Of a stretch of DNA of 64,000 bases, positions 32,386 through 41,870 are shown piece by piece. The stretch lies in NCBI GenBank assembly GCA_024509875.1, contig JAMPIV010012163.1:1-64000 (forward strand), in the 5' to 3' direction. Both the position numbers and the translations under genes were made by a program. Position 1 is the stretch's first letter. Each line of letters opens with the position of its first letter. Origin of the DNA: Oreohelix idahoensis. Its lineage: Eukaryota; Mollusca; Gastropoda; Stylommatophora; Oreohelicidae. The notes below the pieces were generated by a model. That model saw only the letters and a program-made list of their open reading frames with translations. It did not search any database and was not told where the DNA came from.

Positions 32386-34841
32386 TCTTCCCTACCAATC
32401 TGAAGCGGGACAGAGCTCTCCAAAATCGCTCCTTGCGAAGTTATAAGGCAGTTTCCCTCACTAATTCCTGGCCTGGAAAGTTTGTGAGATGCCCGTATAG
32501 TTCCAGAGAGTCCTCCGTCTAAAACTCTGGTTCTAAGAAAATTCTCAACCTTGCCCTCCCCGTCGAGAGTTGCTGGCGTCAGTTGGAATGTGTCCTGCAG
32601 TGACACTTGACGGTTTAAGATCCCGTTAGATCGCGGAGAATCTGAGATAAAGCTCTCGGTGACTGGTTCCAATGTTCCGTGAAACGAATTGGAAAAGATA
32701 GCCAATTTTTCAGGCTGCTCGTTACAAGAGTCGTTTCCTGTAAACGAGATACGAGAGTTGTGGGGCCCATCTCCGTTTATAGGCAAACGGATACTCAGAT
32801 CACTGACCCTCTCCGTTTGAGTAAAGTGCTGGTCGGATGGGGCTCCAGGGCTGGTTGGAACTATATGCTCGCTCAGACCGCTATCTTGTGCCCTATGAAG
32901 ATGGCGCTGGTCGTTGACATATGTAATACCGCTCTTGTCAGTATGTCCCTCACTTGAAGGAGCTAATACCATCGGGGGCCTAATTCCCGACAACAAAGAG
33001 TGTACTTCCGGAATCAGAGGCGTCGTCACCACTGTTTGGCCGGTTGGCTGAACAGGGCTGGCGGGCGAATTTGCCTCTGCAAATAACATATCACTGTCGT
33101 CAGAGGCGTTGCACCCCTCCTTGGCACGACAGCTATGTTTGAGCTCGCTCGGGGCTCCGTGAATTAGGGGTTCTCCTTTTTCACTTATCTGGCCTGCAGT
33201 AGGCCCCCTTGCATCAGCAAGGATCGGTGTGGGCGGGTTCCCCAAAACTAAATATGGGTTACCGAGAATGAAGTCGTAGGCCGGCTGAGCCGTTACAGCT
33301 GCCTTGATGGTGCCAGACACGAACCTACATTTCACCTCAATATTGGCTACCGGAAAGCGCTGTGAAGTCCCTTTCCTTAAAACTCCACCAATATTCACTT
33401 TTTCCTTCGTCATCTGCCAGGGCTTCACCAGATGTCGGGCGACTATGCTGGGGTATGTAAGCCCGCTGTCAAATAAGCATGTTGTCTCAGTCCCGTTCAC
33501 TTCTGCTGGCCCGCTGTTGGAAAACAACTTCTCTGACTGGAAGGGTTTCCACTTCTTCCCTTGTTTCACCCTCACAGGCCTTAAACACGCCATCTGATGA
33601 GCGGGTTGTTTGTTTGGGCACCGTGTTGTCCAATGAGAAGTAGTCCGACAGAACCTACAATATCTCTCATTATCTCCCCGGTTCCTGACGGGTTCATGAG
33701 AAGTCGGCCCCTGTGTTCTGTTAGGCGGCTGGGAGCGCATGTTATGACTGGGAGGGGGCTCCTTGCGAGACGGCCCTTGCTGTTGGTGAGCTGAAGAGGA
33801 AGGCGAATGCGATGAAGATGCTCCTTTGTCCGGGGCTGGCAGGTCAGGGTGTTTTCTTTTCTGTCCCAGTACTTCGGCCTGTGCCGTCTGGAACCTTTCA
33901 GCAAAAAGAATTATCTGGTCCAGTTGCTGTGCGCCCTGCTCCGCCAGGTACTTCCTTAAGTCCGGAGACATGTTGGCCTTTATCTGTTCGCACAGAACTA
34001 ATTCTTCCAATCCTTCAAAAGATTTAGCCAAACCCGACAACTCTCTCCAGCGAGTGAGGTAATTCCTCAGCCTCTCTGCGAACTGGGGAAAACTTTCTCC
34101 TTTCTCCAGTCGACTTTCCCTAAACATCGTTTGGCACTTCCGGGGAGTCCATTGGAATCGCTGTAACAGGGCGTTCCGCAGAGCCTCAAAGTTACCTTGG
34201 TCATCTACCAGCATCTTGCTATAGACCTCATACGCATGTCCTCTTAGAGATTGAGATAATTTGAGACACCAAAGACTATCATCCAGCCCGTATGCCTTTG
34301 CCATCCGTTCAAATTTTTCTAAAAATACCTCAATTTTCTCATTCCCGTTAGGAAAAGAGTCCATCGGAAAATTCATGGCTGCCATCCGGGGCCCTCCGTT
34401 TCCTGAGGTGTCTGTTGCCCCTGCTCCGGGAGAATCTCCGTTAGCCGAACTGCCTTCCGAAGATCGGTACTGCAGTTCCAGTGAACGCAGGGCAAGTTCA
34501 TGCTGTCTCTCGGCTGCCTTCTCTGCTGCTTCCCTTTCTGCTTTTCTCTCCTCTGCCGCCGCAGCTCTTTCCTGCGCCTCCCTCTCTGCCTTTTTCTCCT
34601 CTGCCTGTCGGGCCTTCTCTTCTTTCTCCGCTTCCAATTTACGCAGGTCCATCTCTGCCAGTCGGGCCCTCTCTTCTTTCTCTGCTTCCAATTTACGCAG
34701 GTCTTTCTCCGCTTCCCTTTTCTCTCTCTCCGTCTGCCGGTCCTGTTCCCTCATAATGTAAGCCCTAGTCTCGGCCTCATTCATCCCCATGCTTTTAGCT
34801 GCGTCCTTCCATGCAGTAAGTAGCTTGACCAATTCAGCCAT
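32376..34841 (-). CDS. Intact Gag-protease ORF of element 3 (821 residues)
   Basis: ATG at 34841 begins MAELVKLLTAWKDAAKSMG, homologous to the start of element 2; a longer frame exists upstream but has no ATG. Residues ~20-135 form an Arg/Glu/Ala coiled coil with repeated DLRKLEAEKEE units. A Gag helical core covers about 165-330, followed by a Ser/Pro/Gln-rich linker. A CCHC zinc knuckle (CRFCRTTSHWTTRC, Cys-X2-Cys-X4-His-X4-Cys) lies near residue 397. A protease domain with CLFDSG lies near residue 457, with the catalytic Asp intact. The last ~280 residues are Ser/Thr/Pro-rich and match no domain I know. There are no stops over 2.4 kb, so the ORF has been under recent constraint. Gag would package the RNA; the protease would process Gag. 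Confidence 0.85.
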   Translation of the reverse strand: MAELVKLLTAWKDAAKSMGMNEAETRAYIMREQDRQTEREKREAEKDLRKLEAEKEERARLAEMDLRKLEAEKEEKARQAEEKKAEREAQERAAAAEERKAEREAAEKAAERQHELALRSLELQYRSSEGSSANGDSPGAGATDTSGNGGPRMAAMNFPMDSFPNGNEKIEVFLEKFERMAKAYGLDDSLWCLKLSQSLRGHAYEVYSKMLVDDQGNFEALRNALLQRFQWTPRKCQTMFRESRLEKGESFPQFAERLRNYLTRWRELSGLAKSFEGLEELVLCEQIKANMSPDLRKYLAEQGAQQLDQIILFAERFQTAQAEVLGQKRKHPDLPAPDKGASSSHSPSSSAHQQQGPSRKEPPPSHNMRSQPPNRTQGPTSHEPVRNRGDNERYCRFCRTTSHWTTRCPNKQPAHQMACLRPVRVKQGKKWKPFQSEKLFSNSGPAEVNGTETTCLFDSGLTYPSIVARHLVKPWQMTKEKVNIGGVLRKGTSQRFPVANIEVKCRFVSGTIKAAVTAQPAYDFILGNPYLVLGNPPTPILADARGPTAGQISEKGEPLIHGAPSELKHSCRAKEGCNASDDSDMLFAEANSPASPVQPTGQTVVTTPLIPEVHSLLSGIRPPMVLAPSSEGHTDKSGITYVNDQRHLHRAQDSGLSEHIVPTSPGAPSDQHFTQTERVSDLSIRLPINGDGPHNSRISFTGNDSCNEQPEKLAIFSNSFHGTLEPVTESFISDSPRSNGILNRQVSLQDTFQLTPATLDGEGKVENFLRTRVLDGGLSGTIRASHKLSRPGISEGNCLITSQGAILESSVPLQIGREERI

Positions 34842-35220
34842 CTTACCTGACAAATCAGCAGTACTCACAACGAGGGGAAATGACAAAAAAGGAACAAGAA
34901 AAATTTACTGTTACCTACTAGGAATATGCTGTCGCAAAAACCCGCACTCAGACTAGCACCAAGTCTGACTAATAACTACCTGAAAAAAATTCAAGTTATC
35001 CAGCTACCCAAAACCCGAATTTACTTTCCTGTCAAGAAAAAAATTCCATTAGCCATCAATTACTTCTAAGTCATAAACAACCTTACAACCACTATCATCT
35101 ATACTAACTGGAACCTGTGGAAAAAAACTTATAGCTGGATCAGTCTTAATATAGCTCAAGTCTAGGGGATTTTTTTAAGAAATCTATTTCCAGAACTTTC
35201 TTCAGAGACAATCTATGAAT

Positions 35221-35334
35221 CTAGAATTGATCCCAACAAAGATGATCCCAAGGACGACGCCACCCACTTTGTCAAGATCACAGAATTGAACGTAACAAAG
35301 ATGATTCACCGGACGATAGCACCCACTTTGTCAC
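35221..35334 (-). repeat. Tandemly duplicated primer-site region of element 3
   Basis: Reading the minus strand out of the 5' LTR, AAGTGGGTGCTATCGTCCGG is followed about 60 bp later by a second, diverged copy (AAGTGGGTGGCGTCGTCC). The first resembles the tRNA-Pro primer site used by many retroelements, with an inserted TA. The duplication includes a few LTR-terminal bases. The primer assignment is tentative. Confidence 0.4.
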
Positions 35335-38091
35335 GAAATGGATTTAGGACTAGAGACTGTCTACCTATAGTGACAAGACACTAGTGAGAAGGAAGACTGG
35401 AAAATTAGATTCAGATAGAAATATAGTGCAAAAAGTGAAAGTTGAGACCATTGGCTCCGAGGTTGAGAACCGAGGTTGATTCTTTCCTCGCCACTTCGGA
35501 CGTTTAAATTGCTATGGCCTCGAACCACCTCTAACTACCCTATGGGGATAAGGTTCAATTAAGATTCACAAACACCAAGGTACAGACAACATATAGCTAC
35601 TGTACTAAAGGAAATGACTGATGCCAGCTACAATTTATACAAGTTTATTATTATACACCTATAAACAACAAACAAACATATGCATGTCCCATACATCAAG
35701 TGCGAGGATGCACTCCTGAAAACAAAATCAAGCACAGTTAAAAATGCATCAACCCCAACCCTTCTCCCACAATTGCAACCTGTATGGAGAAAGAAGGTAA
35801 GGTTAACTGAAATGAACTACACTGCACTTGATGTCGCCTACACTCCAAACTAGCTGTTCTAAATTCTAACTCTAACTCTAAGTCCACTGATAGCTGGAAC
35901 GACGGCGAAGTGACTACACAATCTCTGCACAGACTTCGGTTCTACACAGCCTATCCTGGAATCTCCTGAACACAACTAACTGCACCTCTAAACTTCAGCA
36001 GCTGTCCTCTGCTATGATTCACCAAAACTAACAGTTCTGCCTATCTGTGCTGACTTCAGTAGAGAGAATGTTTACCCTATCTCTCTCCACTACTCTGGAA
36101 TTGACTGAGGTTTAACAGAACCCCCCCTGGATTCTGGACTGGAACTGTAGCTGACTTCTACCACTCTGAAAATTACCTGCCCGAGTATCTATAACTGGGC
36201 CGTCGGCTTTATTATGGCCGTGAAGAAACGAACACAAAATTACCACAACGCTGGCAGCCTGCCAAATCTGCGTGTGTAACGAGCGTCAGAGCTCAGGATT
36301 TATCCACAAAAATCCTATTCGCTGGAAAATGTCTTCCCCTGGCTGGGAAAACGTATTTTCTTCCTCTCCTTCCACTACTGGCAACTAACGTAAAACCCTT
36401 GCGGTTCTGCGAATGCCCCAACTTTGCCGTGGGAGAAATTTTGTGGTCTCAAAATTCCGCTCTCATTCCCACAAAGCCGGTACCTGCTGTTTTAGACAAA
36501 ACAAAACAACAGCTAAACAAACCATAATAATACATTTCAAATAACAATTAACTTCCTTACTCTTCACCACGTAACTCCCCTCTCTACCTGAGCCTACAAA
36601 GTAAACATTGGCTAACCCAGATCGCTTGTTCTGCCTGACTAACTCCGAGCAACAACAATATTTTCAATGGCCCGTCTGGGCAGACGTACTGTGGCCTACT
36701 TCTTACGCTGACACTAATGCCGTAATGTTTAACACAACTAAAACTAGCCTTCTCTAGGAATTCCTAAAATTCCCGTTAGTATGATTAATCACCTCAAAAT
36801 TGAAATAAAATATTATTCCCTTAACATAAATAAATTTCATCTCCATCTTCTGAATACACAGAATAACAAAGCACAATCAATAACCTATAACCCTGTTTAC
36901 GCTAGCATCTACATGCCGTCAAAAGTTATACATAATGGTTATCAATTAAATCTCAGTAGTTACAAACACGTGGTTACAATTTTATGACCACGTGCTTCTC
37001 TCCCCCTCGTCCCTCTGAACATCGTATCAATAAAGATACCGTAACCACGCGCTCACGTGCTTCAATTAATACCTCTATCACTTCCGTCCACAGATATATG
37101 CGTAACTATATAAATAGCGAGCATCAAGACTCTCAATAAAATCACAAATGAAAATACACATTACACACGCTCCCGACTATTCTGTAAATACATATGATTC
37201 GCAGATGCGAGTTTCTCTCCCGACCGACTTTGCAATAATACAAAGCGGTGATATCTCAACTTTTAAACCATGCCGCTATTCCTTCAACAAGGAATTAAAT
37301 GGACCTATAAAGTTTCTCGTCTATCACTAAGATCGAATTGATGGCTCTGGAGTTAAGAATTAAATTAAACTAAAACTTCCCAAGAAACTTAAATGATCGG
37401 CTAGGACTAGAAAAATTAAATAAAGTCCTCACGCAAAAATTCATGCTTACCAAATCTCGAATGTCCAACTGAAGGCACTCGACAATATGCTTCTGGCACC
37501 CGGCTTTGGCAATTTTTTCATTAAAAGAGAAAGAGCTATGAAATATAGGCCTTTTATAATCAAGACCCCCACGCGCCGACTTCATGACGTCATATGCGCG
37601 GCGTGGTTCTAAAGCCAATGGGCGCTCTGCATTTCAACTGCAGTTAGCTCTCCGCCAATCAGAACCTTAGATCTTTCTGATGCAACCAGTCCCCGCTAGA
37701 CAAAGAACCGGGAATTGGTCCTAGCCCTATACTGCGGAAATGAAGCAAAAATGGCCGCAAATAATTTAACTCCCGAAAAATGCGTATATGGCCACGCAAT
37801 ATCTTTAAAAAAAAGGACACTGGTGCAAATCCTGATCTAGCCTCTATAATCTTTCTTCTAGAAAAATACTGTCTAATTCCCTACACCCCCATTCTAAACA
37901 CATAAAGAAGAACCATAAAGCAGATGAGATCAAACTCCCTCGTGATCTCATCTTGAAAAAAACGTAAATAATAGAAGGAGAAGAAACATGGAGAAGGATT
38001 TCCTGTAATCCCTCCTAAAAATAGTGAACAAAATGCAAGGAGAAAAAGACATGGGCCATTTTAAAGACAGAATCTCAGTACTTTCGTCACA
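35329..38091 (-). repeat. Element 3 right LTR (5' LTR in element orientation)
   Basis: 2763 bp, same ends as the left LTR. It carries an extra block at about 36952-37425, bounded by ATTAAAT on both sides, that includes TATATAAATAG at 37107-37117. Apart from this block and a nearby cluster of differences, the two LTRs differ by only scattered substitutions and short indels. Confidence 0.9.
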
Positions 38092-38096
38092 TATGT
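38092..38096. other. Target-site duplication of element 3, right copy
   Basis: TATGT, identical to 29594-29598. Confidence 0.85.
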
Positions 38097-38109
38097 ACTA
38101 GTCAATTTT

Positions 38110-38660
38110 GATGATATAGACCAGAATTTCAACACCATTTCAACAATATATAAGGAAAGTAGCAAATCATGCTTAGGATTCCAGGAAAGGAAGAAGCAAG
38201 ACTGGATAACACCAGAAACACTAAACACCATAAAGATGAGAAAGGAAATGAAAAGAAAGAAAACAGAAGCGAAGTCCCCCAGGTTAAAGCAACTATATAG
38301 CGAACAGTACAGTCAACTGGACAGGGAAGTTAAACGCCAAACCCGAGCCAACAAAAGAAATTTCCTAGACGATCTTGCAAAACAGGCAGAAGAGGCAGCA
38401 CTGAGAAATGAACAAAGCACAGTATACAAAATAACTAAATTCATCAGCGGAAAACAAGGTGCAAACAATATTACATTAGTAAGAGATAAGCAAGGAAATC
38501 TCATCAAGACAGCAGAGGGACAGGAAACAAGATGGGCAGAGCACTTCAGAGAAACTCTGAACAAGGAAATACCAGAGACACAATTGAATGTTCCTGAGGC
38601 TGAAAACGATCTAGATGTAAATACAGACATTCCACGAAAAGAAGAAATCATCACAGCAAT
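38110..38660 (+). pseudogene. LINE-A endonuclease-RT linker region
   Basis: The frame reads KKQDWITPETLNTIKMRKEM and continues as a Lys/Glu/Arg-rich helical linker to ETRWAEHFRETLNKE, a motif that precedes RT in RTE-like LINEs. It is broken at 38660 by the nested insertion and resumes at 39221. Confidence 0.75.
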
Positions 38661-39209
38661 TCTGGCAGTTTATCACTGTTGTCCTATGCGAAGTAAATAT
38701 CAAAAGAAGGGTAGTGCTACAGTGGATACCATCACACTGTGGCATACCAGGAAATGAGAGAGCAGATATGTTAGCAAAAGAGGGAGCAACACAGGAACAA
38801 AAAGAACAAACAATCACATTCCAGGAAAAGAAGACCCTTATCAAGGCCATCAGGAAAATTGATCAACAAAGAGACAACTATCAATATCTTGATCGAGCAA
38901 AACAGGTGATCCTGTTCCGTATGAGAACAGGACACAACAGACTGAACAGTCACTTATACAGACTGAGATTGGTCCCATCACCCCTATGTACGTGTGGACA
39001 GGCAGCACAGACAGCCGAACACATCCTGCAAGACTGCCACATGCTTAGTCAATTGCGAACTGAACACTGGCCCACAGAGACGCACATCCACACAAAGCTG
39101 TTTGGGAGTCTTGAAGAACTTTCAACCACAGCAACATACATCCAGAAAACCGGACTTCTTGTGTAGACATTTCTAAACAACAGCGAACGAGAAGAAGAAG
39201 AAGAAGAAG
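38661..39209 (+). mobile_element. LINE-C 3' fragment nested in LINE-A
   Basis: ATCACAGCAAT at 38650-38660 and 39210-39220 is the target-site duplication. The 549-bp insert encodes the end of an RNase H domain and the C-terminus of a LINE ORF2 (LQWIPSHCGIPGNERAD, then CTCGQAAQTAEHILQDC) and ends in a (GAA)n tail. It is 5'-truncated. Diverged relatives are at 53940-54480 and 62376-62810, both on the minus strand. Confidence 0.85.
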
Positions 39210-40706
39210 ATCACAGCAATCAAAGGGTTAAAGAACGGTAAAGCTCCGGGCCATGATAACTTAAATGCAGAGCTATTTAAGACAGACCCTGAGCTAGCAG
39301 CAGAACTATTAGAACCACTATTTGCACAAGTGTGGAAAACGGGGACAACACCATCAGAGTGGAACAAAGGAATAATTGTCAAATTGCCCAAGAAGGGAGA
39401 TCTTTCAGACTGCAATAATTGGAGAGGAATCACTCTTCTCTCAGTTCCCAGCAAAATACTAGGCAGGATAATTATACAGAGAATTTCAAAGGCAGTAGAC
39501 TACAAACTGAGGAAAGAACAAGCAGGATTTAGAAAGAACAGAAGATGTGTAGACCATATATTCACTCTCAGGAACAATATAGAGCAGTGCTCAGAATGGC
39601 AAAGACAGCTTTACATAAATTTTGTTGATTTTGAAAAGGCTTTTGACAGCATACATAGGGACAGTTTATGGAAAATACTGAGGGCTTATGGAATTCCAAG
39701 CTGCATAGTGTCAATCATAAAAAGCCTCTATGCCAACTTTACGTGTAGTGTTGGGCAGAGCAACCTAACCTTCGAGGTGAAGACAGGAGTACGACAGGGA
39801 TGCCCCTTATCAACCACTCTATTTTTAACAGTCATAGACTGGGTGATGCGCCAGACAACAGAGGGCAGTCCAAGAGGAATAAGATGGACTACATTTTCAA
39901 CATTGGAAGATCTGGAATATGCAGATGACATTGCACTGCTGGCACATTCACATCAACACATCCAGGAAAAAACGGATAGACTTAATAAATTTAGCCAGCA
40001 GGTGGGCTTGAACATCAATTTAAAGAAGTCTGAGGTCATGACGCTCAATGTGAGCAACCCTGAGCCCATATCAGTAAGGAATCAGCAACTGGTACAGACA
40101 GATACCTTCACATACCTGGGAAGCATAGTAACACCAGACGGTGGGGCAGGCAAAGACATCAACATCAGAATGAATAAGGCAAGAACAGCCTTCTTTAGCC
40201 TAAATAACATCTGGAAGTCCTCCCAATACAGCACAAAATTAAGATTATACCAGAGTTGCGTGCTTTCTGTGCTTCTCTATGGTGCGGAATGCTGGAGAGT
40301 CACAGAGAAGGAAATGTCAAAATTGTCCTCTTTTCACACAACATGCCTAAGAAAAATTCACCGAATCTTTTGGCCGAATACCATCACCAACCAAGATCTG
40401 CTTACTCGTAGCAAGCAAGAGGACATGCATACCATCATAGCTGGCAGACGCTGGAGCTGGGTTGGTCATGTCCTCAGAAGAGACCCCGATGCCATCACAA
40501 GAACAGCTATGCTTTGGACCCCTGAAGGAAAGCGAAAGAGAGGCCGACCAAAAACAACTTGGCGGAGGACTGTGGAGGCTGAGATGCAAAGAATGAACCA
40601 GAGTTGGGGCACTGTACGAAGGATGGCCACCGATCGTGCAAAGTGGAATCAATTTGTTGTTGCCCTACAAGACGCCACTAGGCGTGATGGCCACAGACTG
40701 CTTTGA
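39210..40706 (+). pseudogene. LINE-A reverse transcriptase and C-terminal domain
   Basis: The reading frame is open from 39210 to TGA at 40706 and encodes a complete RT: LKNGKAPGHDNLNAELFK, NWRGITLLSVPSKIL, FVDFEKAFDSIHRDSLW (motif A), GVRQGCPLST, and LEYADDIALLAH with the YADD catalytic box near 39913. A C-terminal region follows with VLLYGAECWR, WSWVGHVLRR and KRKRGRPKTTWRR, as in many RTE/R2-like LINEs. RT residues look intact, but the copy lacks its endonuclease and is split upstream by an insertion. Fragments of the same family are at 49549-49920 and 50260-50562. Confidence 0.85.
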
Positions 40707-40860
40707 CGGTCGGTGGTTAAGGATCGAAGAAGAAGAAGAACTAGTCAATTTAAAACATCTATTACTGGGAAATAGCGAGTAATTAAATTCACTTTACGGC
40801 TGAAAAAGATTTAGCTATAAGTTATTTAATTAGCACAGAAAATCTCAGTGAAATACAATG

Positions 40861-41175
40861 AAAACTTTAAACGGGACCCAAAGATGCAGCAGCAGTCAGC
40901 GACCCATAGCTTGACGGCTTGCGTCAGCAAACCAGAGCTGACCAAGACCCTACTCCACCTCCACGTGGTGGTCTTGGAAACAGGCTGCATCACTGCAGTC
41001 TGGCTGAGAGAGTAGGGATCGAAGAGGGAAGGCAAACCCGGTCCCAAAAAATGCCGTGCTGAAGTCGGATGTGTCGGCCGAAAGGCGCAGATATCGCAGC
41101 TCCGGTGTAAACAGACACAACGCAACCAACGTCCTTTTCAGGACGAACGAAGAAGAAGAAGAAAAAACTTTAAAC
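40861..41175 (+). mobile_element. Short retroposon with (GAA)n tail and 12-bp target-site duplication
   Basis: AAAACTTTAAAC at 40861-40872 and 41164-41175 flanks a 291-bp insert ending GACGAACGAAGAAGAAG. The insert has no long ORF. It may be a 5'-truncated LINE 3' UTR or a SINE. It shares only the tail with LINE-A and LINE-C as far as I can see. Confidence 0.8.
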
Positions 41176-41271
41176 ACACTAAATCACTTAAAGGCTAGTT
41201 TATAAATTACCGCTATCAGAAAAATGAAACACTCCACGAAAATCTAATAATTTTCACTCTGTACGAGAAAT

Positions 41272-41661
41272 CTAAGATATCGAGCTAGTGAATTTCAGAT
41301 AGATTTCTGAACAACTGATCATGGCTATCGGAGAGACATGGTATATATCCGTAAATTCTGTTCTATCGCTCTTTAATGCCAGATCCGAGCCCATTTGCCG
41401 TTCGATTCTTGAATCAAAGGTAATTTTACCACCTCTGCCGCCGACAACCTCTCTGGCTTGACTTTCATCATCTCCGCCTTGCCGAATATCAGCTACGCAA
41501 TTAATTCCCCTGAAAGTTTTACAATTCATGGTCTGTCTCAGACTTAACATAGCTCCTGATCAAAGAATCTATTACGCCATGCTCCGCGCTCTCTCTGTGT
41601 TCCACCGTGCTTAATTGCCAAAACTGCTCATGTGTTAATTGCACTAGTGAATCCGGCGTTC
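41272..41661 (-). pseudogene. Possible minus-strand coding remnant
   Basis: An acceptor-like TATTTTTTGCTACAG at 41662 leads into 46 codons (TPDSLVQLTHEQFWQLSTVE ... stop at 41519). After another acceptor-like CTTTCAG, a second frame (GINCVADIRQGGDDESQ ...) runs to TAG at 41272. Both have ordinary protein-like composition. They could be two alternative terminal exons, a decayed gene or an unrecognised element. Confidence 0.25.
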
Positions 41662-41870
41662 CTGTAGCAAAAAATAAGCTAGATGGGGAGAGGCAAAAGT
41701 AGATGATCACTGCTGCACTATTTCCATCTGTGACACACACAAATAACCTCAATTCTTGTTTATGTTAACGTTTTATACAATAATGTTAAACTTGACAGCA
41801 AATCCACAACAGTTCAAGATTTCAAAAAATTGAAGTCATTATCAATTACTGATTTCTCTTTGTTATCATT

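Larger units (their letters stand above)
29599..38091 (-). mobile_element. Non-autonomous LTR retrotransposon, element 3
   Basis: A complete insertion: two LTRs, a 3.4-kb internal region on the minus strand with an intact Gag-protease ORF, a polypurine tract next to the 3' LTR, a possible tRNA primer site next to the 5' LTR, and TATGT on both sides. It has no integrase, RT or RNase H. The two LTRs are nearly identical over most of their length, so the insertion is recent. It must rely on enzymes from a relative, plausibly one like element 1. Confidence 0.9.
38097..40751 (+). mobile_element. LINE-A copy, 5'-truncated, with 12-bp target-site duplication
   Basis: ACTAGTCAATTT occurs at 38097-38108 and 40740-40751 and brackets a LINE that ends in a (GAA)n tail at 40726-40739. 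The copy starts inside the linker between endonuclease and RT, so the endonuclease is missing. It is interrupted at 38661-39209 by another LINE fragment. The 5' target duplication starts one base after the TATGT of element 3. The RT architecture with a YADD box and no RNase H resembles RTE-like LINEs. Confidence 0.85.

Noticed and set aside
34261..34823. Plus-strand ORFs rich in Ser/Leu/Pro
   Set aside because: Antisense shadows of the coiled-coil part of the Gag ORF of element 3.
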